Source: Porites lobata
Taxonomy: Eukaryota; Cnidaria; Anthozoa; Scleractinia; Poritidae
Assembly (NCBI GenBank): GCA_942486035.1
Contig: CALNXK010000528.1
Coordinates: forward strand, 23,501 to 87,500
Direction of reading: 5' to 3'
Length of the DNA: 64,000 nucleotides
Shown: in pieces, positions 32,129 to 45,160 of the stretch
Numbering within the stretch: the stretch's first letter is position 1
How the letters are laid out: the number at the start of each line of letters is the position of its first letter
Notes under the pieces: model-generated
The model's input: the letters and a program-made list of their open reading frames with translations, nothing else
Database searches by the model: none
Told to the model about the DNA's origin: nothing
Position numbers and translations under genes: made by a program

Positions 32129-33175
32129 ATTATGGGAAAGCCTGTTTTAATATGCCTTTAAGGGATTAGTCGATGTAAACTAACTAGTGTAGTCTGTCTG
32201 TAGTGGACAGTTTTTTTGGTTTTGCCAGTAGATTATCTATATCTGTGGATGGCATTTGATGCTCAAAAAAGACATGAATTACAACAAGAAAACGGAGGAG
32301 AGAGGGGGGTGTCTGAACACAGGTTACCATAAAAGAGTACATCCTATTCGAAATTTTCTTGTAGTTCTCCCTCCCCCTCCCTATACAAAGTTCAAACAGG
32401 GAAAAAAACTCTGGAAACATGCGTCCAACGTTGTTTGTGGGATGAGGGGAGGGGCAGGACATGTGTGAATTGGAAAACGCCCCAAAAATTTAGAAGTATC
32501 CCAAGACTTTTATCCATGATTGTAGTTTGCCTTCATCCTTCTCACTAGGCTCAGTTTTGTGTGAAGAATCAGTAAATCGGAACCAGGACAGTAATAAATT
32601 CTCACCGGGAGCCCCTACTCCCAAACGCCCCAAGGTTGGGATAAATCATGGGAAGAGGCGAGCCCGGAGGCGGGAAGGAGCGGGAGATAAGGCGCCAGAG
32701 TGTGCCATCGCTTCGGGGAGGTGGGTGGGGTGACAAACTAGGTGTCTGGTGTCCGTTTTAACGAAGAGAGGAATAAACAGCATGAAGCAGGCCAATTTAT
32801 ACTAAACTCACAAATATATGCACAACGAGTTCCCCCGCGGATCCACAGATGCGCGGGAGTTTAAATGTACGGGTCCCACGAGCACAGGGAGCGTTTGTGC
32901 CTGACGGCCGCTAGTGAGAATAGTCAGGAGCACTAAATTGTTTTGTTAGGGGAGTTTATTTCGAGCTATCTTTCTGTGGCTTATAGCTTCTAAGTTTATA
33001 AAGCGGGCTTAATAATAAAAAAGACAAAGAAAGTTGCCAAAGCGTTACTAGTACTTTGTGATAAGGCAAAGAATATCAGAATTGGTATTACTGGTTTGTT
33101 GACGTTTTAACAATACTCACTTTTATCTTTCTTTCTTTTCTCTCCGCCTTTTATAATCTATGAATATGGTGGCAG

Positions 33176-33184
33176 CTGAAAAAC
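33176..33184 (+). CDS. Microexon B7, 9 nt, phase 1
   Basis: CTGAAAAAC between AATATGGTGGCAG and GTAAGTAATGCC. Phase 1: GAA AAA (Glu-Lys). Phase 2 would begin with TGA. Confidence 0.65.
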
Positions 33185-34723
33185 GTAAGTAATGCCTTTT
33201 CCGTTTTCTCTTTTGTGCTTGTTGCCTCTGGGAATGTTAAATATAGATGCTCAAAAATTGACGATTGTCTGCCTGTACTCTTATCTACATTTTAATTTTA
33301 TAGTGGAGAGTTTTTTTTACCAGTGGATTAGAGATCTCTTGTGTTATGAAGCGTGTATGCTAATAAAGCCTAAATTGGAATACACTGCATTGCTCGGGGA
33401 TAAAATAGAAATAAGTTTACAGAACTTTGCTAAAGAGCAACGCATATCTGGTATTGATTTTTGTTTAAACGACATTTTCATCTCTCTTCCTTTTCTTTTG
33501 TTACGTTGATGATCAGTGGGGAGGGTGAGAGGTGGGGGGGGATGCTCCAATTATTCTTTCCTTTTTGCCGTGTAATCCGGCCCCAGGATTTTAAAGTGTG
33601 GCGACTTGTTAATCAACCTTAAACCATAGTTTGGCCTGATCTTATTTCAATTTACTCCGGGTAAGTAAACTATGTTACGGTCTTGTACTTTGTCATGTGC
33701 TAGTTGTTACGTTAGTTGATGTGAATAGATACAGCAGACATTCCGACCGTTCTTTTTTATTTTAAATTTTGCGACTCTGCTCTGTCAGTCATGATGCAGC
33801 AAACTAATATACAGGGTAATCTGTGTTAAGAGGTCAGCCGTGGAAACAAGGAAATGTCTGCTTTAAAATATGGGATAATATATTAAGCTAAAATAGACCG
33901 CTTGATACCGTCGCCACATATTAATACACGATCTTTTAAAAATAAAGTGGAAAAAAAATTCTGGAAACATGCGTCCAACGTTGTTTGTGGGGTGAGGGGA
34001 GGGGCAGGGTATGTGTGAATTGGAAAACGCCCCAGAAATTCAAAAGTATCCCAACTTTTGTCCATGATTGTAGTTTGCCTTCATCTTCCTTACTATGCAC
34101 AGTTTTAGTGTCAAGAATCAGTGAATCGGAATCAGGAAAGTATGTAGTCTGCAATGGACATGCAATGACAGCGGCAGAAAATAACACGTGCATGCATGGT
34201 TACTTCGCTACTTAGCGATTTTACGCCATGGACGAGTTAACGCTTGTTCCTTCAAAAGCTTTCAAATACTTTTCTTAGGTTCAAGTCGACCACTCAAAAA
34301 CCAAGACATTCATCGACCTAAAAATTACTAGAAAATCTGTCAAACTCAACAATAATCAATAGTCAGCAGAACTGAATTGGCTTGCTTGGAGACTTTATTT
34401 TGAGCTCTCGTTTCTGTGGCTTATAGCTTTTAAGTTGATAGAGCGGGCTTAATTATGAAAAAGACAATCAACGTTGCTAAAGCGTTAATATTACTTTGCA
34501 ATAAAGCAAAGAATATCACAGTTGGTTTTGTGTTTTGTTGACGTTTAACAATACTTTTATCTTTCTCTCTCTCTTTTTTTTATTGTTACATGGATGATCA
34601 ATAGTACTTTGTCAAATAAAGAGAAGAATATTGTAGTTACTTTTAGTGTTATGATGATGATTAAACATAATTTCCTCTTGTTTTCTTTTCTTTATTTATG
34701 TCGATGATCAATGAACTCGACAG

Positions 34724-34732
34724 AATCAAGGG
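34724..34732 (+). CDS. Microexon A6, 9 nt, phase 1
   Basis: AATCAAGGG between GAACTCGACAG and GTAAGTAACGC. Phase 1: TCA AGG (Ser-Arg). Confidence 0.6.
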
Positions 34733-35118
34733 GTAAGTAACGCTTACAAGGAATTCCTTTTTTTGGCTCTGTTATGTGCTGCACTGGTGCATCAGTCGAT
34801 GTAAACAAATGGCAGCAACGTTAAATTGTTAGTCTCTGTATCTATAGTCTTGCGTACACTTTTTTATTAAATACTCAAGAGCACTTGGTTTTGCCAGTGG
34901 ATTTGTTAATAGCCATCATTTCTGTGATAAAACTTAATAACAACTGAAATATAAAAAAAAAACCTTTGCTAAATTGCTTAAAAATTAGTAAGCCTAATGA
35001 GTACTTTGCCATTAAACAAAGAATATCGGAGTTGCTGTAATGTTTGTGTTGACGTTTTATCAAGACATTTATCTTTTTTTTCTTGTTTCTTTTTCGTTTT
35101 TGCTGCTTTGATGATCAG

Positions 35119-35144
35119 CTCCTCCTAGAGATCCTGATCTAAAC
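35119..35144 (+). pseudogene. Class C relic, donor deleted
   Basis: Identical in form to 15989-16014: intact TTTGATGATCAG, no donor. Confidence 0.5.
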
Positions 35145-36186
35145 ATTATGGGAAGGCCTGTTTTAATATGCTTTTAAGGGATTAGTCGATGTAAACTAAC
35201 TAGTGTAGTCTGTCTGTAGTGGACAGTTTTTTTAGTTTTGCCAGTAGATTATATATAGATCTGTGGATGGCATTTAATGCTAAAAAAAGACATGAATTAC
35301 GACAAGAAAACGGAGGAGAGAGGGGGGTGTCTGAACACAGGCTACCATAAAAGAGTACATGCTTTTCGAAATTTTCTTGTAGTTCTCCCTCCCCCGCCCT
35401 ATACAAAGTTCAAACTGGGAAAAAAAACTCTGGAAACAAGCGTCCAACGTTGTTTGTGAGATGAGGGGACGGGGAGGGTATGTGTGAATTGGAAAACGCC
35501 CCAAAAATGTAGAAGTATCCCAAGACGTTTATCTATGATTGTAGTTTGCCTTCATCCTTCTTACTACGCTCAGTTTTTGTGTCAAGAATCAGTAAATCGG
35601 AACCAGGACAGTAATAAATTCTCACCGGGAGCCCCCACTCCCAAACGCCCCAAGGTTGGAATAAATCATGGGAAGAGGCGAGCCCGGAGGCGGGAAGGAG
35701 CGGGAGATAAGGCGCCAGAGTGTGCCATCGCTGCGGGGCCGGTGGATGGGAAGACAAACTAGGTGTCTGGTGTCCGTTTTAACGAAGACAGGAATAAACA
35801 GCATGAAACAGGCCAATTTATACTAAACTCACAAATATATGCACAACGAGTTCACTTGCGGATCCACAGATGCGCGGGAGTTTAAATGTACGAGTTCCAC
35901 GGGCGCAGGGACCGTTTGTGCGTGACGGCGGCTAGTGAGAATAGTCAGGAGAACTAAATTGTTTTGCTAGGGGAATTTATTTCGAGCTATCTTTCTGTGG
36001 CTTATAGCTTCTAAGTTTATAGAGCGGGCTGAATGATAAAAAAGACAAAGAACATTGCTAAAGCGTTTTTTTCTTAGTACTTTGTGAAAAAAGCAAAGAA
36101 TATCATAGTTGATATTAGTTGTTTGTTGACGTTTTTTATCTTTTTTTCTTTTCTCTCCGCCTGTTTATAATCTATGAATATGGTAG

Positions 36187-36195
36187 GAGCCATGC
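36187..36195 (+). CDS. Microexon B8, 9 nt, phase 1
   Basis: GAGCCATGC between AATATGGTAG and GTAAGTAATGCC. Phase 1: GCC ATG (Ala-Met); same as B3. Confidence 0.6.
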
Positions 36196-37237
36196 GTAAG
36201 TAATGCCTTTTCCGTTTTCTTTTTTGTGCTTGATGCCTCTGAGAATGTTAAATATAGATGCTGAAAAAGTGACCATTTTCTGCCTGTGCTCTTAGCTACA
36301 TTTTGAGTTAATAGTGGTCAGTTTTTTTGCCTGTGTATTATGGATCTCTTGTGTTATTAAGCGTGTATGTTAATAAAGCCTAAGTTGGAATACACTGCAT
36401 TGCTCGGGGATAAAATAGACCACTTGATAGCGTCGCCACATGTTAATACACGATCTGTTAAAAAATAAATTGGAAAAAAAATTCTGGAAACATGCGTCCA
36501 ACGTTGTTTGTGGGGTGAGCGGAGGGGCAGGGGCAGGATATGTGTGAATTGGAAAACGCCCCAGAAATTCAAAAGTATCCCAACTTTTGTCCATGAGTGT
36601 AGTTTGCCTTTATCTTCCTTACTATGCACAGTTTTAGTGTCAAGAATAAGTGAATCATCACCAGGACAGTATGTAGTCTGCAATGGACATGCAATGACAG
36701 CGGCAGAAAATAAAACGTGCATGGTTACTTTACTGCCTAGTGATTTTACGTCGCGGACGGGTTAGCGCTTGTTCCTTCAAATACTTTTCTTAGGTTGAAG
36801 TCGACGACTTAAAAACCAAGACATTCATCGACCTAAAAATTACTAGAAAATATGTCAAACTAGAAAAATAATCAATAGTCAGCAGAACCGAATTGGTTTG
36901 CTAGGAGACTTTATTTTGAGCTCTCTTTTCTGTGGCTTATAGCTTTTAAGTTGATAGAGCGGGCTGAATTATGAAAAAAACAATCAACGTTAATAAAGCG
37001 TTATTAGTACTTTGCAATAAAGCAAAGAATATCAGAGTTGGTTGGTGTTTTGTTGACGTTTAACAATACTTTTATCTTTCTCTCTCTTTTTTTTTATTGT
37101 TACGTGGATGAACAATAGTACTTTGTCAAATAAAGAGAAGACTATTGTAGTTACTTGTAGTGTTATGATGATGATTAAACATAATTTCCTCTTGTTTTCT
37201 TTTCTTTTTTTATGTCGATGATCAATGAACACGACAG

Positions 37238-37246
37238 CATCAGGGA
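37238..37246 (+). CDS. Microexon A7, 9 nt, phase 1
   Basis: CATCAGGGA (Ser-Gly in phase 1) between GAACACGACAG and GTAAGTAATGC. Confidence 0.6.
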
Positions 37247-37631
37247 GTAAGTAATGCTTACAAGGAAATTTTTTTTTGGCTCTGTTATGTGCTTCACTGG
37301 TGCATCAGTCCTTGTAAACAAATGGCAGCAACGTTAAATTTTTAGTCTCTGTATCTACAGTCTTGCGTACACTTTTTTATTAAATACTCAAGAGCACTTG
37401 GTTTTGCCAGTGGATTTGTTAATAGCCATCATTTCTGTGATAAAACTTAATAACAACTGAAATATAAAAAAAAACCTTTGCTAAATTGCTTAAAAAATTA
37501 GTAAGCCTAATGAGTACTTTGCCATTAAACCAAGAATATCGGAGTTGCTGTAATGTTTGTGTTGACGTGTTATCAAGACATTTACCTTTTTGTTCTTGTT
37601 TCTTTTTCGTTTTTGCTACTTTGATGATCAG

Positions 37632-37657
37632 CTCCTCCTAGAGATCCTGATCTAAAC
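37632..37657 (+). pseudogene. Class C relic, donor deleted
   Basis: Same form as the other relics; first of the duplicated pair. Confidence 0.5.
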
Positions 37658-38705
37658 ATTATGGGAAGGCCTGTTTTAATATGCTTTTAACGGATTAGTC
37701 GATGTAAACTAACTAGTGTAGTCTGTCTGTAGTGGACAGGTTTTTTAGTTTTGCCAGTAGATTATATATATATCTGTGGATGGCATTTAATGCTCAAAAA
37801 AGAAATGAATTACAACAAGAAAACGGAGGAGAGAGGGGGGTGTCTGAACACAGGCTACCATAAAAGAGTACACGCTTTTCGAAATTTTCTTGTAGTTTTC
37901 CCTCCCCCGCCCTATACAAAGTTCAAACTGGGAAAAAAAACTCTGGAAACAAGCGTCCAACGTTGTTTGTAGGATGAAGGGAAGGGGAGGGTATGTGTGA
38001 ATTGGAAAACGCCCCAAAAATGTAGAAGTATCCCAAGACGTTTATCTATGATTGTAGTTTGCCTTCATCCTTCTTACTGCGCTCAGTTTTTGTGTCAAGA
38101 ATCAGTAAATCGGAACCAGGACATTAATAAATTCTCACCGGGAGCCCCCACTCCCAAACGCCCCAAGGTTGGAATAAATCATGGGAAGAGGCGAGCCCGG
38201 AGGCGGGAAGGAGCGGGAGATAAGGCGTCAGAGTGTGCCATCGCTGCAGGGAGGTGGGTGGGAAGACAAACTAGGTGTCTGGTGTCCGTTTTAACGAAGA
38301 CAGGAATAAACAGCATGAAACAGGCCAATTTATACTAAACTCACAAATATATGCACAACGAGTTCCCTTGCGGATCCACAGATGCGCGGGAGTTCAAATG
38401 TACGAGTTCCACGGGCGCAGGGACCGTTTGTGCGTGACGGCGGCTAGTGAGAATAGTCAGGAGAACTAAATTGTTTTACTAGAGGAATTTAGTTCGAGCT
38501 ATCTTTCTGTGGCTTATAGCTTCTTAGTTGATAGAGCGGGCTGAATGATAAAAAAGACAAAGAACGTTGCTAAAGCGTTATTAGTACTTTGCGATAAAGC
38601 AAGGAATATCAGAGTTGGTATTAGTGGTTTGTTGACGTTTTAACAATACTCACTTTTATCTTTCTTTTTACTCCGTCTTTTTATAATCTATGAATATGGT
38701 GGCAG

Positions 38706-38714
38706 TTGAATACG
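38706..38714 (+). CDS. Microexon B9, 9 nt, phase 1
   Basis: TTGAATACG between AATATGGTGGCAG and GTAAGTAATGCC. Phase 1: GAA TAC (Glu-Tyr). In phase 2 it would start with TGA. Confidence 0.65.
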
Positions 38715-39272
38715 GTAAGTAATGCCTTTTCCGTTTTCTCTTTTGTGCTTGTTGCCTCTGGGAATGTTAAACATAGATGCTGAACAACTGACGATTGTCT
38801 GCCTGTACTCTTATCTACATTTTTATTTTATAGTGGAGAGTTTTTTTTTACATGTGGATTATAGATCTCTTGTGTTATTAAGCGTGTATGCTAATAAAGC
38901 TCTAAATTGGAATACACTGCCGATTGCTCGGGGATAAAATAGAAATAAGTTTACAGTACTTTGCGACAGAGCAACGTATATCGGGTATTATTTTTTGTTT
39001 AAACAACATTTTCATATCTGTTCCTTTTTTTTGTTACGTTGATGATCAGAGTTAGGGGAATTTATTTCGAGCTATCTTTCTGTGGCTTATAGCTTCTAAG
39101 TTTATAGAGCGGGCTGAATGATAAAAAAGACAAAGAACATTGCTAAAGCGTTTTTTTCTTAGTACTTTGTGAAAAAGCAAAGAATGTCAGAGTTGATATT
39201 AGTGGTTTGTTGACGTTTTTTATCTTTTTTTCTTTTCTCTCCGCCTGTTTATATAATCTATGAATATGGTAG

Positions 39273-39281
39273 GAGCCAAGC
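39273..39281 (+). CDS. Microexon B10, 9 nt, phase 1
   Basis: GAGCCAAGC (Ala-Lys) between AATATGGTAG and GTAAGTAATGCC. Confidence 0.6.
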
Positions 39282-40328
39282 GTAAGTAATGCCTTTTCCG
39301 TTTTCTTTTTTGTGCTTGTTGCCTTTGAGAATGTTAAATATAGATGCTAAAAAGGGACCATTGTCTGCCTGTGCTCTTACCTACATTTTGAGTTAATAGT
39401 GGGCAGTTTTTTTGCCAGTGTATTATGGATCTCTTGTGTTATTAAGCGTGTATGTTAATAAAGCCTAAATTGGAATACACTGCATTGCTCGGGGATAAAA
39501 TAGACCACTTGATAGCGTTGCCACATATTAATACACGATCTGTTAAAAATAAAGTGGAAAAAAAATTCTGGAAACATGCGTCCAACGTTGTTTGTGGGGT
39601 GAGCGGAGGGGCAGAGGCAGGATATGTGTGAATTGGAAAACGCCCCAGAAATTCAAAAGTATCCCAACTTTTGTCCATGAGTGTAGTTTGCCTTTGTCTT
39701 CCTTACTATGCACAGTTTTAGTGTCAAGAATAAGTGAATCATCACCAGGACAGTATGTAGTCCGCAATGGACATGCAATCACAGCGGCAGAAAATAAAAC
39801 GTGCATGGTTACTTTACTGCCTAGTGATTTTACGTCGCGGACGGGTTAGCGCTTGTTCCTTCAAATACTTTTCTTAGGTTGAAGTCGACGACTTAAAAAC
39901 CAAGACATTCATCGACCTAAAAATTACTAGAAAATGTGTCAAACTAGAAAAATAATCAATAGTCAGCAGAACTGAATTGGTTTGCTAGGAGACTTTATTT
40001 TGAGCTCTCTTTTCTGTGGCTTATAGCTTTTAAGTTGATAGAGCGGGCTTAATTATGAAATAGACAATCAACGTTAATAAAGCGTTATTAGTACTTTGCA
40101 ATTAATAAAGCAAAGAATATCAGAGTTGGTTGGTGTTTTGTTGACGTTTAACAATACTTTTATCTTTCTCTCTCTCTTTTTTTTTTATTGTTACGTGGAT
40201 GAACAATAGTACTTTGTCAAATAAAGAGAAGATTATTGTAGTTACTTTTAGTGTTATGATGATGATTAAACATAATTTCCTCTTGTTTTCTTTTCTTTTT
40301 TTATGTCGATGATCAATGAACACGACAG

Positions 40329-40337
40329 CATCAGGGA
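40329..40337 (+). CDS. Microexon A8, 9 nt, phase 1
   Basis: CATCAGGGA (Ser-Gly) between GAACACGACAG and GTAAGTAATGC. Confidence 0.6.
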
Positions 40338-40747
40338 GTAAGTAATGCTTACAAGGAATTTTTTTTTGGCTCTGTTATGTGCTTCACTGGTGCATCAGTC
40401 TTTGTCAGGAGCCCATCAAATCTGTCCTTGTAAACAAATGGCAGCAACGTTAAATTGGTAGTCTCTGTATCTACAGTCTTGCGTACACTTTTTTATTAAA
40501 TACTCAAGAGCACTTGGTTTTGCCAGTGGATTTGTTAATAGCCATCATTTCTGTGATAAAACTTAATAACAACTGAAATATAAAAAAAAACCTTTGCTAA
40601 ATTGCTTAAAAAATTAGTAAGCCTAATGAGTACTTTGCCATTAAACCAAGAATATCGGAGTTGCTGTAATGTTTGTGTTGACGTGTTATCAAGACATTTA
40701 CCTTTTTGTTCTTGTTTCTTTTTCGTTTTTGCTACTTTGATGATCAG

Positions 40748-40773
40748 CTCCTCCTAGAGATCCTGATCTAAAC
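40748..40773 (+). pseudogene. Class C relic, donor deleted
   Basis: Second of the duplicated pair; same sequence as 37632-37657. Confidence 0.5.
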
Positions 40774-41825
40774 ATTATGGGAAGGCCTGTTTTAATATGC
40801 TTTTAACGGATTAGTCGATGTAAACTAACTAGTGTAGTCTGTCTGTAGTGGACAGGTTTTTTAGTTTTGCCAGTAGATTATATATATATCTGTGGATGGC
40901 ATTTAATGCTCAAAAAAGAAATGAATTACAACAAGAAAACGGAGGAGAGAGGGGGGTGTCTGAACACAGGCTACCATAAAAGAGTACACGCTTTTCGAAA
41001 TTTTCTTGTAGTTTTCCCTCCCCCGCCCTATACAAAGTTCAAACTGGGAAAAAAAACTCTGGAAACAAGCGTCCAACGTTGTTTGTAGGATGAAGGGAGG
41101 GGGAGGGTATGTGTGAATTGGAAAACGCCCCAAAAATGTAGAAGTATCCCAAGACGTTTATCTATGATTGTAGTTTGCCTTCATCCTTCTTACTGCGCTC
41201 AGTTTTTGTGTCAAGAATCAGTAAATCGGAACCAGGACATTAATAAATTCTCACCGGGAGCCCCCACTCCCAAACGCCCCAAGGTTGGAATAAATCATGG
41301 GAAGAGGCGAGCCCGGAGGCGGGAAGGAGCGGGAGATAAGGCGTCAGAGTGTGCCATCGCTGCAGGGAGGTGGGTGGGAAGACAAACTAGGTGTCTGGTG
41401 TCCGTTTTAACGAAGACAGGAATAAACAGCATGAAACAGGCCAATTTATACTAAACTCACAAATATATGCACAACGAGTTCCCTTGCGGATCCACAGATG
41501 CGCGGGAGTTCAAATGTACGAGTTCCACGGGCGCAGGGACCGTTTGTGCGTGACGGCGGCTAGTGAGAATAGTCAGGAGAACTAAATTGTTTTACTAGAG
41601 GAATTTAGTTCGAGCTATCTTTCTGTGGCTTATAGCTTCTTAGTTGATAGAGCGGGCTGAATGATAAAAAAGACAAAGAACGTTGCTAAAGCGTTATTAG
41701 TACTTTGCGATAAAGCAAGGAATATCAGAGTTGGTATTAGTGGTTTGTTGACGTTTTAACAATACTCACTTTTATCTTTCTTTCTTTTTACTCCGTCTTT
41801 TTATAATCTATGAATATGGTGGCAG

Positions 41826-41834
41826 TTGAATACG
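41826..41834 (+). CDS. Microexon B11, 9 nt, phase 1
   Basis: TTGAATACG (Glu-Tyr); duplicate of B9. Confidence 0.65.
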
Positions 41835-42392
41835 GTAAGTAATGCCTTTTCCGTTTTCTCTTTTGTGCTTGTTGCCTCTGGGAATGTTAAACATAGATGC
41901 TGAACAACTGACGATTGTCTGCCTGTACTCTTATCTACATTTTTATTTTATAGTGGAGAGTTTTTTTTTACATGTGGATTATAGATCTCTTGTGTTATTA
42001 AGCGTGTATGCTAATAAAGCTCTAAATTGGAATACACTGCCGATTGCTCGGGGATAAAATAGAAATAAGTTTACAGTACTTTGCGACAGAGCAACGTATA
42101 TCGGGTATTATTTTTTGTTTAAACAACATTTTCATATCTGTTCCTTTTTTTTGTTACGTTGATGATCAGAGTTAGGGGAATTTATTTCGAGCTATCTTTC
42201 TGTGGCTTATAGCTTCTAAGTTTATAGAGCGGGCTGAATGATAAAAAAGACAAAGAACATTGCTAAAGCGTTTTTTTCTTAGTACTTTGTGAAAAAGCAA
42301 AGAATGTCAGAGTTGATATTAGTGGTTTGTTGACGTTTTTTATCTTTTTTTCTTTTCTCTCCGCCTGTTTATATAATCTATGAATATGGTAG

Positions 42393-42401
42393 GAGCCAAG
42401 C
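42393..42401 (+). CDS. Microexon B12, 9 nt, phase 1
   Basis: GAGCCAAGC (Ala-Lys); duplicate of B10. Confidence 0.6.
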
Positions 42402-43441
42402 GTAAGTAATGCCTTTTCCGTTTTCTTTTTTGTGCTTGTTGCCTTTGAGAATGTTAAATATAGATGCTAAAAAGGGACCATTGTCTGCCTGTGCTCTTAC
42501 CTACATTTTGAGTTAATAGTGGGCAGTTTTTTTGCCAGTGTATTATGGATCTCTTGTGTTATTAAGCGTGTATGTTAATAAAGCCTAAATTGGAATACAC
42601 TGCATTGCTCGGGGATAAAATAGACCACTTGATAGCGTTGCCACATATTAATACACGATCTGTTAAAAATAAAGTGGAAAAAAAATTCTGGAAACATGCG
42701 TCCAACGTTGTTTGTGGGGTGAGCGGAGGGGCAGAGGCAGGATATGTGTGAATTGGAAAACGCCCCAGAAATTCAAAAGTATCCCAACTTTTGTCCATGA
42801 GTGTAGTTTGCCTTTGTCTTCCTTACTATGCACAGTTTTAGTGTCAAGAATAAGTGAATCATCACCAGGACAGTATGTAGTCCGCAATGGACATGCAATG
42901 ACAGCGGCAGAAAATAAAACGTGCATGGTTACTTTACTGCCTAGTGATTTTACGTCGCGGACGGGTTAGCGCTTGTTCCTTCAAATACTTTTCTTAGGTT
43001 GAAGTCGACGACTTAAAAACCAAGACATTCATCGACCTAAAAATTACTAGAAAATATGTCAAACTAGAAAAATAATCAATAGTCAGCAGAACCGAATTGG
43101 TTTGCTAGGAGACTTTATTTTGAGCTCTCTTTTCTGTGGCTTATAGCTTTTAAGTTGATAGAGCGGGCTGAATTATGAAAAAAACAATCAACGTTAATAA
43201 AGCGTTAATATTACTTTGCAATAAAGCAAAGAATATCAGAGTTGGTTGGTGTTTTGTTGACGTTTAACAATACTTTTATCTTTCTCTCTCTTTTTTTTTA
43301 TTGTTACGTGGATGAACAATAGTACTTTGTCAAATAAAGAGAAGATTATTCTAGTTACTTTTAGTGTTATGATGATGATTAAACATAATTTCCTCTTGTT
43401 TTCTTTTCTTTTTTTATGTCGATGATCAATGAACACGACAG

Positions 43442-43450
43442 CATCAGGGA
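43442..43450 (+). CDS. Microexon A9, 9 nt, phase 1
   Basis: CATCAGGGA (Ser-Gly) between GAACACGACAG and GTAAGTAATGC. Confidence 0.6.
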
Positions 43451-43836
43451 GTAAGTAATGCTTACAAGGAATTTTTTTTTTGGCTCTGTTATGTGCTTCA
43501 CTGGTGCATCAGTCCTTGTAAACAAATGGCAGCAACGTTAAATTGTTAGTCTCTGTATCTACAGTCTTGCGTACACTTTTTTATTAAATACTCAAGAGCA
43601 CTTGGTTTTGCCAGTGGATTTGTTAATAGCCATCATTTCTGTGATAAAACTTAATAACAACTGAAATATAAGAAAAAAAACCTTTGCTAAATTGCTTAAA
43701 AATTAGTAAGCCTAATGAGTACTTTGCCATTAAACAAAGAATATCGGAGTTGCTATAATGTTTGTGTTGACGTTTTATCAAGACATTTACCTTTTTTTTC
43801 TTGTTTCTTTTTCGTTTTTGCTACTTTGATGATCAG

Positions 43837-43862
43837 CTCCTCCTAGAGATCCTGATCTAAAC
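43837..43862 (+). pseudogene. Class C relic, donor deleted
   Basis: Same form as the other relics. Confidence 0.5.
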
Positions 43863-44914
43863 ATTATGGGAAGGCCTGTTTTAATATGCTTTTAAGGGAT
43901 TAGTCGATGTAAACTAACTAGTGTAGTCTGTCTGTAGTGGACAGTTTTTTTAGTTTTGCCAGTAGATTATATATATATCTGTGGATGGTATTTAATGCTC
44001 AAAAAAGAAATGAATTACAACAAGAAAACGGAGGAGAGAGGGGGGTGTCTGAACACAGGCTACCATAAAAGAGTACATGCTTTTCGAACTTTTCTTGTAG
44101 TTCTCCCTCCCCCGCCCTATACAAAGTTCAAACTGGGAAAAAAAACTCTGGAAACAAGCGACCAACGTTGTTTGTGGGATGAGGGGAGGGGGAGGGTATG
44201 TGTGAATTGGAAAACGCCCCAAAAATGTAGAAGTATCCCAAGACGTTTATCTATGATTGTAGTTTGCCTTCATCCTTCTTACTACGCTCAGTTTTTGTGT
44301 CAAGAATCAGTAAATCGGAACCAGGACAGTAATAAATTCTCACCGGGAGCCCCCACTCCCAAACGCCCCAAGGTTGGAATAAATCATGGGAAGAGGCGAG
44401 CCCGGAGGCGGGAAGGAGCGGGAGATAAGGCGCCAGAGTGTGCCATCGCTGCAGGGAGGTGGGTGGGAAGACAAACTAGGTGTCTGGTGTCCGTTTTAAC
44501 GAAGAGAGGAATAAACAGCATGAAACAGGCCAATTTATACTAAACTCACAAATATATGCACAACGAGTTCCCTTGCGGATCCACAGATGCGCGGGAGTTC
44601 AAATGTACGAGTTCCACGGGCGCAGGGACCGTTTGTGCGTGACGGCGGCTAGTGAGAATAGTCAGGAGAACTAAATTGTTTTGCTAGGGGAATTTAGTTC
44701 GAGCTATCTTTCTGTGGCTTATAGCTTCTAAGTTGATAGAGCGGGCTGAATGATAAAAAAGACAAAGAACGTTGCTAAAGCGTTATTAGTACGTTGCGAT
44801 AAAGCAAAGAATATCAGAGTTGGTATTAGTGGTTTGTTGACGTTTTAACAATACTCACTTTTATCTTTCTTTCTTTTCTCTCCGTCTTTTTATAATCTAT
44901 GAATATGGTGGCAG

Positions 44915-44923
44915 TTAAATACG
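44915..44923 (+). CDS. Microexon B13, 9 nt, phase 1
   Basis: TTAAATACG between AATATGGTGGCAG and GTAAGTAATGCC. Phase 1: AAA TAC (Lys-Tyr). In phase 2 it would start with TAA. Confidence 0.65.
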
Positions 44924-45094
44924 GTAAGTAATGCCTTTTCCGTTTTCTCTTTTGTGCTTGTTGCCTCTGGGAATGTTAAACATAGATGCTGAAAAACTGA
45001 CGATTGTCTGCCTGTACTCTTATCTACATTTTTATTTTATAGTGGAGAGTTTTTTTTTACAAGTGGATTATAGATCTCTTGTGTTATTAAGCGT

Positions 45095-45125
45095 GTATGC
45101 TATGTATCTTTTCTTTTCTTTTTTT
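45095..45125. other. Recombination junction B to A
   Basis: The class B post-exon block (GTTATTAAGCGTGTATGCTA) switches directly to the class A pre-exon tract (TTTTCTTTTCTTTTTTTATG). B13 and A10 are thus only ~230 bases apart, with the usual spacer and hairpins of A missing. Confidence 0.6.
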
Positions 45126-45151
45126 ATGTCGATGATCAATGAACACGACAG

Positions 45152-45160
45152 TATCACGGA
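45152..45160 (+). CDS. Microexon A10, 9 nt, phase 1
   Basis: TATCACGGA between GAACACGACAG and GTAAGTAATGC. Phase 1: TCA CGG (Ser-Arg). Just after a module fusion. Confidence 0.6.

Larger units (their letters stand above)
37400..43640 (+). repeat. Recent tandem duplication, two ~3.1-kb units
   Basis: Unit 1 (about 37400-40510) and unit 2 (about 40515-43640) are nearly identical, at a spacing of about 3116-3120 bases. Matching landmarks: 37632 and 40748 (C relics), 38706 and 41826 (B9/B11), 39273 and 42393 (B10/B12), 40329 and 43442 (A8/A9). Shared rare variants (AACCAAGAATATCGG, TTTTTACTCCGTC) confirm direct duplication. Small differences remain, such as a 24-base insertion near 40400. Confidence 0.85.

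Noticed and set aside
36370..36722. Recurrent minus-strand frames in the spacer core (peptides beginning MDKSWDTFEF or MHVLFSAAVI)
   Set aside because: They recur only because the spacer is duplicated. Two overlapping frames are open in the same DNA, the ends vary by indels that are not multiples of three, and nothing suggests purifying selection.
43956..44543. 195-codon open frame on the plus strand (and shorter homologs in other modules)
   Set aside because: It lies in the spacer between a C relic and B13. The homologous frames are broken at different places in other units, the opposite strand is equally open, and it has low-complexity purine-rich sequence and no splice or start context.
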